Assembly: GCA_021299875.1 (NCBI GenBank)
Contig: JAJTEW010000001.1
Location: 124,001 to 188,000, forward strand
Length of the DNA: 64,000 bases
From: Comamonadaceae bacterium
GTDB taxonomy: Bacteria > Pseudomonadota > Gammaproteobacteria > Burkholderiales > Burkholderiaceae_C
Direction of reading: 5' to 3'
Position 1 is the stretch's first letter. Each line of letters opens with the position of its first letter. Below are positions 34,329 to 43,725 of this stretch, in pieces. A program made the position numbers and the translations under genes. A model generated the notes under the pieces. That model did no database searches. It had not been told where the DNA came from and was given only the letters and a program-made list of their open reading frames with translations.

Positions 34329-35555
34329 TCACTCGGCCCCCAAGACCCGCCCCACATCCAACAGTCCAATCACCTGCGCCTTGTCCGACAGTGGCCAGTT
34401 GCTCGTCACGGGGGCCACCACATAAGCACGGCTAACTTGCAGATCGGCACAGGCGTTCCAGAAGCCTTTGGTCACGCGGGGGGCGTCTGAGAGCTTGATT
34501 TCAAAGCCCAAGCGCTCTTGCCCCGTGTCGACCACGGCGTCGAGTTCGGCCCCGGCGGCGGTTCGGAAGAAATGCAAACTCGCATTGCCACCCGCGACCA
34601 AAGGCAACAATGCGGCGATGTGGTTGACCACCAACCCTTCCCACGAAAACCCCGACATGGGATGGCCTTGCAGGTCTTGCGCATTGCCTATGCCAAGCAA
34701 GGCGTGCAACAGGCCCGTGTCGCGGAAATACACCTTGGGCGACTTGACCAGACGCTTGCCCAGGTTCACGAAATAGGGCTCGACTCTACGCACGATCAGG
34801 GCATCACAAAAGATGTCGAGATAGCGACCGACGGTGATGGGCGAAATGCCACCCATGGCCACGGCCAGCGCCGAAGCGTTGAAAAGCTGCCCATGCTGGT
34901 GCGCCAGCATGCGCAAAAACCGCCACAAGGTTTCGCTGGGAATATGGATGCCCAAGCTGGGCAAATCACGCCGAACCACCGATTGCAAGTAGTCGTTGCG
35001 CCAACGCAGCGATTGCGCGTCGGTTTTGGCCAGACAACTCAGGGGCATGCCGCCCCGTTGCCAATGCGATTGCAAGGCCACCAACTGCTGCGTATCCTTG
35101 TGTGCAGGATCGCTGGTGGCATCGTGATGGGCCTGCAAAGAGGGCTGCAACTCGGACCACAGCAAAGGCGGCAGCTCCAGATAACTGACCCGGCCAGCCA
35201 ACGATTCGGCAGTTTGCCGGAGCAACACCCCACTGGCCGAACCCAGCAGCAAGAAACGCCCAGGCCGTCGGTCCGCGTCGATTTCTGGGCGCAGTTGCAC
35301 AAACAAGTCGGGCATGGTCTGCACTTCGTCAATGACCACCAAGTGGTCACGGTGCGCGGCAAAAAAAGCAGCAGGGTTGTCGAGTTTGGCCCGATCAGCG
35401 GGCAACTCCAGATCCAGAAACACTGCGCTTTGAGTTTGCGCAGCCACCTGCCGCGCCAGGGTGGACTTGCCCACTTGGCGGACACCCAACAGGACGACGC
35501 CCGGGTAAAAGGACATTCGATCCAACAAATCTGCCATGAAGATGCGATCAATCAT
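34329..35555 (-). CDS. AAA ATPase with DUF4143 C-terminal domain
   Basis: 408 aa. N-terminal AAA_14 P-loop ATPase: Walker A LLGVRQVGKSTLARQV (22-37), Walker B HLVVIDEVQ (70-78), sensor FLLLGSASG (100-108). The C-terminal DUF4143 domain contains a nuclease-like core with ELDAVVD, LGFEIKLSDAPRVTKGFW (E-x-K). These proteins are widespread, patchily distributed and often horizontally acquired; their role is unclear. Convergent with DUF2971. The ATG at 35555 directly touches a 37-bp palindrome; an alternative ATG at 35537 also lacks a ribosome-binding site. Confidence 0.88.
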   Translation of the reverse strand: MIDRIFMADLLDRMSFYPGVVLLGVRQVGKSTLARQVAAQTQSAVFLDLELPADRAKLDNPAAFFAAHRDHLVVIDEVQTMPDLFVQLRPEIDADRRPGRFLLLGSASGVLLRQTAESLAGRVSYLELPPLLWSELQPSLQAHHDATSDPAHKDTQQLVALQSHWQRGGMPLSCLAKTDAQSLRWRNDYLQSVVRRDLPSLGIHIPSETLWRFLRMLAHQHGQLFNASALAVAMGGISPITVGRYLDIFCDALIVRRVEPYFVNLGKRLVKSPKVYFRDTGLLHALLGIGNAQDLQGHPMSGFSWEGLVVNHIAALLPLVAGGNASLHFFRTAAGAELDAVVDTGQERLGFEIKLSDAPRVTKGFWNACADLQVSRAYVVAPVTSNWPLSDKAQVIGLLDVGRVLGAE

Positions 35556-35592
35556 CCTTGCATTTTGATATATTAAATATCAAAATGCAAGG
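35556..35592. repeat. Long perfect palindrome adjoining the ATPase start codon
   Basis: Arms of 16 bp, CCTTGCATTTTGATAT (35556-35571) and ATATCAAAATGCAAGG (35577-35592), match perfectly around ATTAA. On the minus strand the ATG follows the second arm with no gap. It could be an autoregulatory operator, a 5' mRNA hairpin that hides the start, or an end of a mobile segment. AT-rich against a GC-rich background. Confidence 0.85.
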
Positions 35593-35615
35593 TAAATTCT
35601 AGGCTTTAACTTGAT

Positions 35616-35661
35616 CGATCACAGTGATCGTAGCGCCAAGCATAGCCACTTGGCTGCCAAG
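35616..35661. terminator. Two short dyads downstream of the DEAD-box helicase
   Basis: CTTGGC-T-GCCAAG (35649-35661) and CGATCAC-A-GTGATCG (35616-35630) follow the helicase stop at 35671 on the minus strand. No clear T-run; they could end helicase transcription or bind a regulator of the ATPase gene. Confidence 0.4.
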
Positions 35662-35670
35662 CTGAATGAC

Positions 35671-36915
35671 TTAAGACCGGTCTTTTGCAGCCGCCGCCCG
35701 CAACTTGTCTTTCTTGCTCAATCGTGAACCTTTGATGCCCCCATTGCCAGGCGAAGGCGGTGGTGGGGTTTCGGTTTGCTCAAAGCCTGGCACTTGCTCC
35801 AAAGCGAGTTCCAGACTTTCGCGTTTCTGGATCAGCTGCCAATGCGCGAGCGCTGCGGCCGTGACAAAGCTGACCGCGTCGCCATGCGCACCCGCCCTGC
35901 CTGTGCGGCCAATGCGGTGGGTGTAGTCGGTGGCCGAGCGGGGCAGGTCGTAGTTGACCACCACGGGCAGCATGGCGATGTCGATGCCGCGCGAGGCCAG
36001 GTCGGTGGTCACCACCACGTCCCAGCGGCCTGCTTTGAATTCGCTCAAGACTTCTTGGCGTGCGCCTTGACTCATTTCGCCATGAAAAGGCGTGGCAAAC
36101 ACCCCCGCTTTGTAGAGCTTGTTCGCCACATGCTCGCAGGCGTAACGCGTGGCCACAAACACCAGCACCTGCTTCCAGCCGTTTTCGGTGATCAGGTGGC
36201 GCAGCAAGGCGGTGCGGCTTTTCTCATCCACCGCAATCGCCCGTTGGGTGATGTCGGGCTTGTGTCCTTCAAAGGCCTCCACGGTGATGCGCACCGGATT
36301 GCGCAGCAGCTTGGCGGCCAAGGCTTCCACCTCGGGGGCAAAAGTGGCCGAAAACAACAAGGTTTGCCGATGGGCGGGCAGCAGCGCCAGCACGCGCTGC
36401 AGCTCATCTGAAAAGCCCAAATCCAGCAGGCGGTCGGCTTCGTCCAGCACCAGATGCTGCACATCGGCCAGGCGCACGGCGTTTTGGTCGACCAAGTCCA
36501 GCAAGCGACCGGGGGTGGCGACCACAATGTCGGCACCACCGCGAAGGGCCATCATTTGCGGGTTGACCGACACGCCGCCAAACACGGTGATCACCTTGAG
36601 CGACTGCGGCAACTTGTAGGCAAGATTGGCCAACACATCACCCACCTGTACCGCTAGTTCGCGCGTGGGCACCAACACCAGCGTGCGCACCGGGCGACGA
36701 AAATTGGTCTGACGCGGCACGGCCAGCACATGCTGCAAGAGCGGCAGCGCAAAGGCCAGTGTTTTGCCCGAACCGGTGGGCGCGGTGGCCCACACGTCGG
36801 CCGATTTCAGGACCGCTGGAATGGCCTCGGCTTGAATCGGGGTGGGGGCGTACAAGCCCATGTCGCCCACAGCGCGCAAGAGCGAAGGGGCCAAGCCGAG
36901 TTGGTCAAAGTTCAA
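35671..36915 (-). CDS. DEAD-box ATP-dependent RNA helicase (RhlE-like)
   Basis: About 414 aa from a TTG at 36915, which gives [10 protein letters not shown], the usual N-terminus (Q-motif region). A TTG at 36942 overlapping the purH stop is an alternative. Motifs: [10 protein letters not shown] (I), [10 protein letters not shown] (Ia), TPGRLLD (Ib), [13 protein letters not shown] (II, DEAD), SATF (III), [11 protein letters not shown] (V), [10 protein letters not shown] (VI). A short basic tail ([20 protein letters not shown]) probably contacts RNA. Role in ribosome assembly or RNA turnover. Placed downstream of purH, where many Burkholderiales have ruvC. Confidence 0.93.
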   Translation of the reverse strand: MNFDQLGLAPSLLRAVGDMGLYAPTPIQAEAIPAVLKSADVWATAPTGSGKTLAFALPLLQHVLAVPRQTNFRRPVRTLVLVPTRELAVQVGDVLANLAYKLPQSLKVITVFGGVSVNPQMMALRGGADIVVATPGRLLDLVDQNAVRLADVQHLVLDEADRLLDLGFSDELQRVLALLPAHRQTLLFSATFAPEVEALAAKLLRNPVRITVEAFEGHKPDITQRAIAVDEKSRTALLRHLITENGWKQVLVFVATRYACEHVANKLYKAGVFATPFHGEMSQGARQEVLSEFKAGRWDVVVTTDLASRGIDIAMLPVVVNYDLPRSATDYTHRIGRTGRAGAHGDAVSFVTAAALAHWQLIQKRESLELALEQVPGFEQTETPPPPSPGNGGIKGSRLSKKDKLRAAAAKDRS

Positions 36916-36938
36916 AACAATCCAATGAATGACGCGAA

Positions 36939-38540
36939 TCAATGGCGAAAATGCCGCACACCCGTGAACACCATCGCCACACCGTGCTCATTCGCTGCGT
37001 CGATGACTTCCTGGTCACGCACAGAGCCGCCGGGCTGGGCCACGCAAGTGGCGCCGGCCTGCACGACCACGTCGAGGCCATCGCGGAAGGGGAAAAAGGC
37101 GTCGCTGGCGACCACGGTGTTTTGCAGGCTCAACTTAGCGGCTTCGGCCTTGATGCTGGCGATGCGGGCTGAATCGAGGCGGCTCATTTGGCCTGCACCC
37201 ACGCCCATGGTCATGCCGTTTAGACAGAACACGATGGCATTGGACTTGACGAACTTGGCTACTTTCCAGGCGAACAACAGGTCATGAAGCTCTGCCGGCG
37301 TGGGTTGTTTGGCGGTGACGATCTTCATGTCAGCCAGCGCCAACTCGTGGTTGTCGGCGCTTTGCAGCAGCAGACCTGAGCCGACACGCTTGGTCTCCAA
37401 AGCATTGCGCACGTTGCCGTAGTGGGCGGGCAAAGCGATTTTCATCAAGCGCACATTCACTTTGCTCTTGAACACTTCCAGTGCTTCGGCGCTGAAGTCG
37501 GGGGCCATGAGCACTTCTACAAACTGTTTGCTCACCGCTTCGGCCGCCGCTTTGTCCACCGGGCGGTTGAAAGCAATGATGCCGCCAAAGGCGCTGGTGG
37601 GGTCGGTTTGGAAGGCTTTGCTGTAGGCCTCGAGAGCGGTGGCGCCCACGGCCACACCGCAGGGGTTGGCGTGTTTGACGATCACACACGCACAGGTCTC
37701 GAAGCTCTTGACGCACTCCCACGCCGCATCGGCATCGGCAATGTTGTTGTAGCTCAGCTCTTTGCCTTGCAGTTGCACGCCCGTGGCCAACGAACCGGCA
37801 GCGGGTGCGAGGTCGCGGTACCAAGCAGCTTGCTGGTGGCTGTTTTCGCCGTAGCGCAGGTCTTGCACCTTGACGTATTGCTCGTTGAACTGGCCTGAGA
37901 ACTGGGCGCGCTTGGGCATGTAGGTTTCGCTCAGCTTCTCGGCTTCAAAGTTCACGCTCGACAAGTAGTTGCTGATCGCGCCGTCGTATTGGCTGATGCG
38001 GTTGAACGCGGCCACCGACAAAGCAAAACGCAGCTTGTCACTGAGTTTGCATTGACCTTGAACATGTGTGGCCTTCAACTCGGCGATCACGTCGGCGTAT
38101 TGGCTGGCGTCGGTGACGATGCCCACGTCTTTCCAGTTTTTGGCGGCCGAGCGCACCATGGCGGGGCCGCCGATGTCGATGTTCTCAATCGCGTCGGCCA
38201 GTGTGCAGCCGGGCTTGGCCACAGTGGCTTCAAAAGGGTAGAGGTTGACGATCAGCAAATCAATCGTGTCGATGTTATGAGCCTTCAAAGCGGCCATGTG
38301 CTCGGGCGTGTCGCGACGCGCCAGCAAGCCGCCATGCACTTTGGGGTGCAGGGTTTTGACGCGGCCGTCCAGCATTTCGGGGAATCCGGTGACTTCGGCC
38401 ACTTCGGCCACAGGCAGGCCTTGGTCGGCCAGCAGTTTGGCGGTGCCGCCGGTAGAGATCAGGCCCACGCCCAAGGCGTGGAGTTCTTTGGCCAGTTCAA
38501 CGATGCCGGTTTTGTCAGAGACAGAGATGAGGGCGCGCAT
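36939..38540 (-). CDS. purH: Bifunctional AICAR transformylase / IMP cyclohydrolase
   Basis: 533 aa; the last two steps of IMP synthesis. ATG 38540 opens the standard N-terminus [18 protein letters not shown]. The IMP cyclohydrolase domain (about 1-200) includes [11 protein letters not shown] and [17 protein letters not shown]; the transformylase domain includes [14 protein letters not shown] and [12 protein letters not shown], with the catalytic Lys-His pair. Downstream of fis by 20 bp. Confidence 0.97.
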   Translation of the reverse strand: MRALISVSDKTGIVELAKELHALGVGLISTGGTAKLLADQGLPVAEVAEVTGFPEMLDGRVKTLHPKVHGGLLARRDTPEHMAALKAHNIDTIDLLIVNLYPFEATVAKPGCTLADAIENIDIGGPAMVRSAAKNWKDVGIVTDASQYADVIAELKATHVQGQCKLSDKLRFALSVAAFNRISQYDGAISNYLSSVNFEAEKLSETYMPKRAQFSGQFNEQYVKVQDLRYGENSHQQAAWYRDLAPAAGSLATGVQLQGKELSYNNIADADAAWECVKSFETCACVIVKHANPCGVAVGATALEAYSKAFQTDPTSAFGGIIAFNRPVDKAAAEAVSKQFVEVLMAPDFSAEALEVFKSKVNVRLMKIALPAHYGNVRNALETKRVGSGLLLQSADNHELALADMKIVTAKQPTPAELHDLLFAWKVAKFVKSNAIVFCLNGMTMGVGAGQMSRLDSARIASIKAEAAKLSLQNTVVASDAFFPFRDGLDVVVQAGATCVAQPGGSVRDQEVIDAANEHGVAMVFTGVRHFRH

Positions 38541-38560
38541 GGGGAAACTTTCTTCAACTT

Positions 38561-38800
38561 TTATGTCAACAAATCGTGTTCGAGCAATTTCTTGCGCAAG
38601 GTATTGCGGTTCAGGCCCAGCCATTCAGCCGCGCGGGACTGGTTTTGGCCCGACTGGCTCATCACCACATCGAGCAGCGGCTTTTCGACCAGCTTGACCA
38701 GCATGTCGTACAGGCCTGTGGGCTCGGTGCCGTCAAGGTCGCGAAAATAGGTTTCCAGATTGGCCCGGATGCAGTTTTCAATCGATTGGGGTTCGCTCAT
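38561..38800 (-). CDS. fis: Fis-family nucleoid-associated DNA-binding protein
   Basis: 79 aa. The C-terminal HTH_8 helix-turn-helix [21 protein letters not shown] is Fis-like; the N-terminal arm ([18 protein letters not shown]) contributes to the dimer. Shapes DNA and activates rRNA-type promoters in relatives. Overlaps dusB by four bases (ATGA), as in enterobacterial dusB-fis. Confidence 0.95.
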   Translation of the reverse strand: MSEPQSIENCIRANLETYFRDLDGTEPTGLYDMLVKLVEKPLLDVVMSQSGQNQSRAAEWLGLNRNTLRKKLLEHDLLT

Positions 38801-39843
38801 AGCGTGGTCTCTAAATCAGTGCAGGCCTTAGGACGCGGAGTCTGGCGCATCGGCAAGCGTTCCATCTGTTCGGCCAGGCCGTCCAGATAAGCCGCCACAG
38901 CGGCCAGCTGCCCGGCTGCGGTCTCCAGGGTGTTCATGTGTTCGCGAAAAGCATCGCCACCGGGCAGCGTGCGCACATACCAGCCGATGTGTTTGCGCGC
39001 CGAACGAACGCCGGTGTATTCGCCATACAGACCATAGTGGTCCTGCAGGTGCTCCAGCAGTGCGCGGCGCACTTCGGCCACCAACGGGGATGCCAGTTGC
39101 TCGCCCGTGGCCAAAAAGTGGCTGATCTCGCGGAAGATCCAGGGACTGCCTTGCGCGGCGCGGCCAATCATAACGGCGTCAGCCCCGGTGAACTTCAGCA
39201 CATCGCGGGCTTTTTCGGGCGAATCCACATCGCCATTGGCCACCACAGGGATACGCAAGGCGGCTTTGACGCTGGCCACAGTGTCGTATTCGGCCAAACC
39301 TTTGTAGCCCTGCTCTCGGGTGCGGCCGTGAACGGTGACCATCTGCACCCCGGCGCTTTCGGCGGCGCGGGCCAGATTCAGGGCATTTTTTTCGGCATCG
39401 CACCATCCAGTGCGCATTTTCAGTGTGACGGGCACGCCATGGGGCCAAGCCGCCTCGACCACGGCGCTGATGATCTCCAGCGCCAAAGGCTCGTCTTGCA
39501 TCAGGGCCGATCCAGCCCATTTGTTGCAGACTTTTTTAGCCGGGCAACCCATGTTGATGTCGATGATTTGTGCGCCCCGGTCGATGTTGTAGCGGGCAGC
39601 GTCGGCCATCATCTGCGCTTCAGTGCCTGCAATTTGCACTGCAATCGGGCCGGGTTCACCATCGTGGTTGGCGCGGCGCGAAGTTTTGAGCGAGGCCCAC
39701 AAATCGGGCCGCGATGTGACCATTTCGCTCACGGCATAGCCCGCGCCAAACTGCCTGCACAGTTGGCGAAACGGTCGGTCCGTGACGCCCGCCATGGGGG
39801 CAACGAACACGTTGTTCGGCAACAGGTAAGGGCCAATCTGCAT
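38797..39843 (-). CDS. dusB: tRNA-dihydrouridine synthase B
   Basis: 348 aa FMN enzyme reducing uridine in the tRNA D-loop. Seen: VFVAPMAGVTDRPFRQLCR (13-31), QIIDINMGCPAKKVCNK with the catalytic Cys, VTVHGRTREQGYKG and VMIGRAAQGSPWIFREI. First gene of the dusB-fis-purH run. In the 186-bp gap upstream I see a TACAAT-like element on the minus strand but no convincing -35. Confidence 0.95.
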   Translation of the reverse strand: MQIGPYLLPNNVFVAPMAGVTDRPFRQLCRQFGAGYAVSEMVTSRPDLWASLKTSRRANHDGEPGPIAVQIAGTEAQMMADAARYNIDRGAQIIDINMGCPAKKVCNKWAGSALMQDEPLALEIISAVVEAAWPHGVPVTLKMRTGWCDAEKNALNLARAAESAGVQMVTVHGRTREQGYKGLAEYDTVASVKAALRIPVVANGDVDSPEKARDVLKFTGADAVMIGRAAQGSPWIFREISHFLATGEQLASPLVAEVRRALLEHLQDHYGLYGEYTGVRSARKHIGWYVRTLPGGDAFREHMNTLETAAGQLAAVAAYLDGLAEQMERLPMRQTPRPKACTDLETTL

Positions 39844-40029
39844 GACGGGTGGACGCTGTGAAATGGGGTTTGCTTAAAAAGAAGGCACGATTGTAGTTGC
39901 TTAATATTTCAGCAACTGAAAGACAAATGTGCTAAGCAAAGGGGCTGCTCAAGACTGCCGTCAGCCCGTCCAAAATCCACATTGATGTTGGGCAATGCCC
40001 GGTGCGAGGGCCACCGCTACACTCGTTGC

Positions 40030-40506
40030 ATGGAAATTTGGCTCCACCACATCATGCAATGGCTGGCCCTGCCCCAGCACGGTCTGAGCACCGTGTTTGT
40101 GGTGGCTTTTTTGTCGGCCACTTTGCTGCCCATGGGCTCTGAGCCCGCGGTGTTTGGTTTGGTCAAACTCAACCTCGACCTTTTTTGGCCCGCCATTTTG
40201 GTGGCCACAGCGGGCAACACCTTGGGCGGCATGCTCAGCTGGTGGATGGGCTGGGGCACACGACATGCCGTCAGCCGTTGGCGCGACTCAAGCAGTCACG
40301 CCCGGGCACTGGTTTGGTTGGAAAAACTGGGGCCCAAAGCCTGCTTGCTCAGTTGGCTGCCCGTGGTGGGCGACCCTCTGTGTGCCGTAGCCGGTTGGCT
40401 GAAACTGCCGTTTTGGCCCTGCACGCTGTACATGGCGATTGGCAAGTTTTTGCGTTATCTGGTGATGACGGCCTTGCTGCTGTGGGTGTTTCCCGGCCAG
40501 TTTTAA
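40030..40506 (+). CDS. YqaA-like membrane protein (DedA/SNARE-associated relative)
   Basis: 158 aa with about four hydrophobic segments. Features of the YqaA branch: VAFLSATLLPMGSEPAVFG, ATAGNTLGGMLSWWMGWG, and LSWLPVVGDPLCAVAGWL with the characteristic Gly-Asp-Pro. DedA relatives are now seen as phospholipid or proton-coupled transporters; the YqaA function is unknown. ATG 40030; convergent with the Bug gene. Confidence 0.88.
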   Translation: MEIWLHHIMQWLALPQHGLSTVFVVAFLSATLLPMGSEPAVFGLVKLNLDLFWPAILVATAGNTLGGMLSWWMGWGTRHAVSRWRDSSSHARALVWLEKLGPKACLLSWLPVVGDPLCAVAGWLKLPFWPCTLYMAIGKFLRYLVMTALLLWVFPGQF

Positions 40507-40539
40507 GGCTGGCCTTACACCCGGCAGCCCAGGACCGCC

Positions 40540-41538
40540 TCAATCGTGAACGATCTTGCGCTCTTTGATGATTTGCGCAAAACGGCGTGCATCGGCCTTG
40601 GTGAGCGCGCCAAATTCGGCGGGTGACGTCGGGGTGGGTTCGGCACCAATGCCTTTGATGGCTTCAACCGCACTGGGCACCATGAGAGCGCGGTTGATTT
40701 CGCGGTTCATGCGGTCCACGATGGCCGCTGGTGTGCCCGCAGGCGCCCAGAAACCGTGCGATGTGCCAGCGTCGAAATTCTTGAGCCCCAGCTCATTGAG
40801 GGTCGGCGCATCGGGGAACATGGACAAGCGCTGGGGCGATGTGACCGCCAACAAGCGCAGGCGACCTGAGCGCACATGCGAGAAAGCAATGCCCGGGTCC
40901 ATCAAATAATCCACGTTACCGCCCAGCAAGTCTTGCAGCGCTGCTGCAGAACCGCGGTAAGGGATGTGCAGGGTGAAGATGCCCGCTTGCGACTTGAGCA
41001 TTTCACCTGCGATGTGGGGGCTGGTGCCGTTGCCGGGCGAGCCGTAGCTCATCTTGCCGGGGTTGCGCTTGGCGTAGGCGACGAATTCGGCATAAGTCTT
41101 GTAAGGCGCATCGCTGCGGACCACCAAGAACAATTGCAAACGCGCACCGGCAGCGACCGGAATCAGGTCCTTGTCATGGTCAAAAGGCATCTTGGGCGTG
41201 ACATAAGGCACGATCGAGGCACCACTGCCCGAGCTGCACAAAAAGGTGTAACCGTCGGGGGCGCTCTTCGCGGCCAAGTCAGAACCAATGATGCCGCCGG
41301 CACCGCCACGGTTGTCCACCACAATTTGTTGACCCAAAGCTTGGGACACGGTGTTGGACACGGCACGGGCCACCAAATCGGGCGATCCGCCAGCTGGGAA
41401 ATTCACAATCATGCGAATGGGTTTGGCACTGGGCCAGGCAGCGGTTTGCGCCTGTGCGGTACCGAAGGCGCCAAGGGCAAGACCCGACACGGCGGCAAGG
41501 CCAAGCTGTCGGCGGCGTGGGTCGTGACGGTGGGTCAT
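40540..41538 (-). CDS. Bug/TctC-family periplasmic receptor (copy 2)
   Basis: 332 aa. ATG 41538 opens on a Tat-like signal (DPRRRQLGLAAVSGLALGAFG, cleavage near AQAQ). Bug motifs: MIVNFPAGGSPDLVAR, VVDNRGGAGGIIGSD, MSYGSPGNGTSPHIAGEML, and LHIPYRGSAAALQDLLGG. It is the last gene of the run starting at the CoA-transferase, but a 126-bp gap with an inverted repeat separates it from the dehydrogenase, so it may have its own promoter. Confidence 0.93.
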   Translation of the reverse strand: MTHRHDPRRRQLGLAAVSGLALGAFGTAQAQTAAWPSAKPIRMIVNFPAGGSPDLVARAVSNTVSQALGQQIVVDNRGGAGGIIGSDLAAKSAPDGYTFLCSSGSGASIVPYVTPKMPFDHDKDLIPVAAGARLQLFLVVRSDAPYKTYAEFVAYAKRNPGKMSYGSPGNGTSPHIAGEMLKSQAGIFTLHIPYRGSAAALQDLLGGNVDYLMDPGIAFSHVRSGRLRLLAVTSPQRLSMFPDAPTLNELGLKNFDAGTSHGFWAPAGTPAAIVDRMNREINRALMVPSAVEAIKGIGAEPTPTSPAEFGALTKADARRFAQIIKERKIVHD

Positions 41539-41578
41539 ACAGAAATCTCCGAAATTTTGAAGTGAAAAAAGGCTGAAC

Positions 41579-41595
41579 AATCGAAGCATTCGATT
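41579..41595. promoter_or_regulatory. Inverted repeat before Bug copy 2
   Basis: AATCGAAGCATTCGATT: perfect 7-bp arms with a three-base centre, in the only sizeable gap of the CoA-transferase gene run. It fits an operator or a weak attenuating hairpin, 41 bp upstream of the Bug start. Confidence 0.5.
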
Positions 41596-41664
41596 ATGAG
41601 AAGAAATCAAGTGTTGCGCTACCCGGGAAAACCTTGCCTTGCCTGAAAGGCTGTCCACCACAGC

Positions 41665-42690
41665 TCAGGCGACCGAATTGTGCAGGGGATATCCCTTGAC
41701 CGATCGGCTCAAATTGTCCAAAAACATCTGCGCCACGCGTGCTTCGTTGCCATCCGAGTGGCCCGCAGCGTGCGGCGTGATCATGACTTGGGGCATGGCC
41801 CATAAAGGGGAGTCTTTCGGCAAGGGTTCGTGCGCAAACACATCCAAAAACGCACCGCCCAATCGCCCGCTTTGCAAAGCCGCCACCAAAGCCGGTTCGT
41901 CCACCACCTCGCCACGCGAGACGTTGACCAAATGTGCGCCAGTGGGCAACAAAGCCAGGGCTTGTGCATTGACCAATTGGCGGGTTTTGGAGGTCAAGGG
42001 GCAGGCCAAGACCAACCAATCGGTTTGGGGCAACACCTGCTGCCAGTCCGCGAACGTGACCATTTGAAGGCTTGTGTCATCTGACTGGGCAGTGGACTGG
42101 GCTAAGGACTTGGCCGGCGCTTGCTGGCGCACGGCCACCACATTCACCCCCAAGGCCTGCAGCAAGCTGCCCAGCTTTTGGCCAATAGGGCCCCAGCCTA
42201 CGATCGTGGCCGTTTGACCCGGCAAGTCGCGTGGCATGCGCTCGCCCATCATGGGAATCCATTGCCGCTGTTGCTGCTCGGCCCACAACAGCGGAAAGCG
42301 CCGAGCCAAGGCCAACAGGCCCGCCAAAGCCACGGTGGCCACCACCTGTGCATTGGCCCCGGACGAGGTACAGACTTGGACACCCTTGGCCATCAGGTCG
42401 AGGTAGATCTGGCGGTCAGCACCCGCCGAATGGATGTGCACCCAACGCAAGGCAGGCGACTGGCGCAGCAGGGTGTAGACCTGTTGCAAAGCCGGATGGA
42501 TTTCGTGCTTGGTCGAGGTGCCTGTGACCTCGCGCGAAATGAAGGCCACATCGGCATCGAAGCGCTGAGCGTCCACTGCTGCTTCTAGCGAGATCAGTTC
42601 ATAGGGATGCTCACCCACCGCAGCCGAAACCGATGCGCCCATGCGGTCCAGGGACTGCTGGGACATGAGGATGCGCAAAGGTTTGCTCAT
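41665..42690 (-). CDS. D-2-hydroxyacid dehydrogenase (NAD-dependent)
   Basis: 341 aa from ATG 42690 (upstream in-frame starts lie in the neighbouring Bug gene). Substrate domain at both ends; NAD fold TIVGWGPIGQKLGSLL (GxGxxG); catalytic triad in NVSRGEVVDEPAL (Arg), LDVFAHEPLPKDSPLW (Glu) and ITPHAAGHS (His). Interconverts a 2-oxoacid and D-2-hydroxyacid, probably a product of the class II aldolase-like enzyme or an imported acid. Between two Bug genes. Confidence 0.92.
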   Translation of the reverse strand: MSKPLRILMSQQSLDRMGASVSAAVGEHPYELISLEAAVDAQRFDADVAFISREVTGTSTKHEIHPALQQVYTLLRQSPALRWVHIHSAGADRQIYLDLMAKGVQVCTSSGANAQVVATVALAGLLALARRFPLLWAEQQQRQWIPMMGERMPRDLPGQTATIVGWGPIGQKLGSLLQALGVNVVAVRQQAPAKSLAQSTAQSDDTSLQMVTFADWQQVLPQTDWLVLACPLTSKTRQLVNAQALALLPTGAHLVNVSRGEVVDEPALVAALQSGRLGGAFLDVFAHEPLPKDSPLWAMPQVMITPHAAGHSDGNEARVAQMFLDNLSRSVKGYPLHNSVA

Positions 42691-42715
42691 GGGTGAAGCT
42701 CGGTTGCGCGCTAAG

Positions 42716-43690
42716 TCACTCGGCTTTGGCGCCCGAGTCGCGAACGATGACGCGCCACTTGTCGTGCTCGCGCTGAACAAATTGACCAAACTGGGCAGGC
42801 GTACCGCCAGCAGGGTCTGCGCCCTGGGCGATCATTTGCTGCTCGATGGCGGGCACTTGCAAAATCTCGTTGACGGCTTTGTTGACCATGCTGATCACGG
42901 CCTCTGGCGTGCCCTTGGGTGCAAAAAAGCCAAACCAAGAACCCGCTTCAAACTGGGGGAAACCTTTTTCAACCACCGTGGGCACCTCGGGCATAGAGCG
43001 CGAGCGCTTGAGTGAACTGACCGCAATCGGTTTGAGTTTGCCGGCCGTGATGTGCGTCATGACCGACGGGATGGTGGCAAACATGAACTGGATGCGACCG
43101 GCCAACAAGTCTTTCAGCGCATCGGCCCCTTTGTAAGGAATGTGAGTCGCCTCAAAACCCACCCGCTTGGACAGCATGAAACTGGACAAATGGGACGAGG
43201 TCCCAATGCCAGTCGAGCCGTAGTTGAGCTTGCCCGGATGGGCTTTGGCGTAGGCGATCAGCTCTTCCATGGTGTTGGCGGGCACCGAGGGGTGGATGAC
43301 CAACACATTGGGGACATCCGCAATCTGAACAATCGGCACCAGATCGGTCAAAGGGTTGTAGGGCAGCTTGCCGTACAGCGTGGGGTTGACCGCAATGGGG
43401 CCAACCGAGTTGACGATCAAGGTGTAACCGTCTGGTGCAGAGCGGACCACCAACTCGGTACCCAAATTGCCACCTGCCCCGGGTTTATTGTCAATGACAA
43501 AGGCTTGCTTGAGTTTTTCAGATAACTGCTGCGTGACCGTGCGCGCCAAAATGTCGGTGGTGCCACCCGCCGTGAAGGCCACCACCACTTTGACTGGTTT
43601 TTGAGGGTAGGCCTGCGCCTGCGCCCAAGAAGGCATGGCCATGGCCAAGGCGTAAAGACTGGCGACAAACCAAACAGATGGTGAGTTCAT
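42716..43690 (-). CDS. Bug/TctC-family periplasmic receptor (copy 3)
   Basis: 324 aa. Signal peptide MNSPSVWFVASLYALAMAM ending at AQAQA; ATG 43690 chosen because the longer frame upstream is antisense to the aldolase-type gene. Bug motifs VVVAFTAGGTTDILAR, VIDNKPGAGGNLGTE, LNYGSTGIGTSSHLSSFML, THIPYKGADALKDLLAG. Placed between the aldolase-type and dehydrogenase genes with gaps of 35 and 25 bp. Confidence 0.94.
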   Translation of the reverse strand: MNSPSVWFVASLYALAMAMPSWAQAQAYPQKPVKVVVAFTAGGTTDILARTVTQQLSEKLKQAFVIDNKPGAGGNLGTELVVRSAPDGYTLIVNSVGPIAVNPTLYGKLPYNPLTDLVPIVQIADVPNVLVIHPSVPANTMEELIAYAKAHPGKLNYGSTGIGTSSHLSSFMLSKRVGFEATHIPYKGADALKDLLAGRIQFMFATIPSVMTHITAGKLKPIAVSSLKRSRSMPEVPTVVEKGFPQFEAGSWFGFFAPKGTPEAVISMVNKAVNEILQVPAIEQQMIAQGADPAGGTPAQFGQFVQREHDKWRVIVRDSGAKAE

Positions 43691-43725
43691 GCGGATCTTT
43701 CTTTGATGATCAAGAAGCAATGGGT

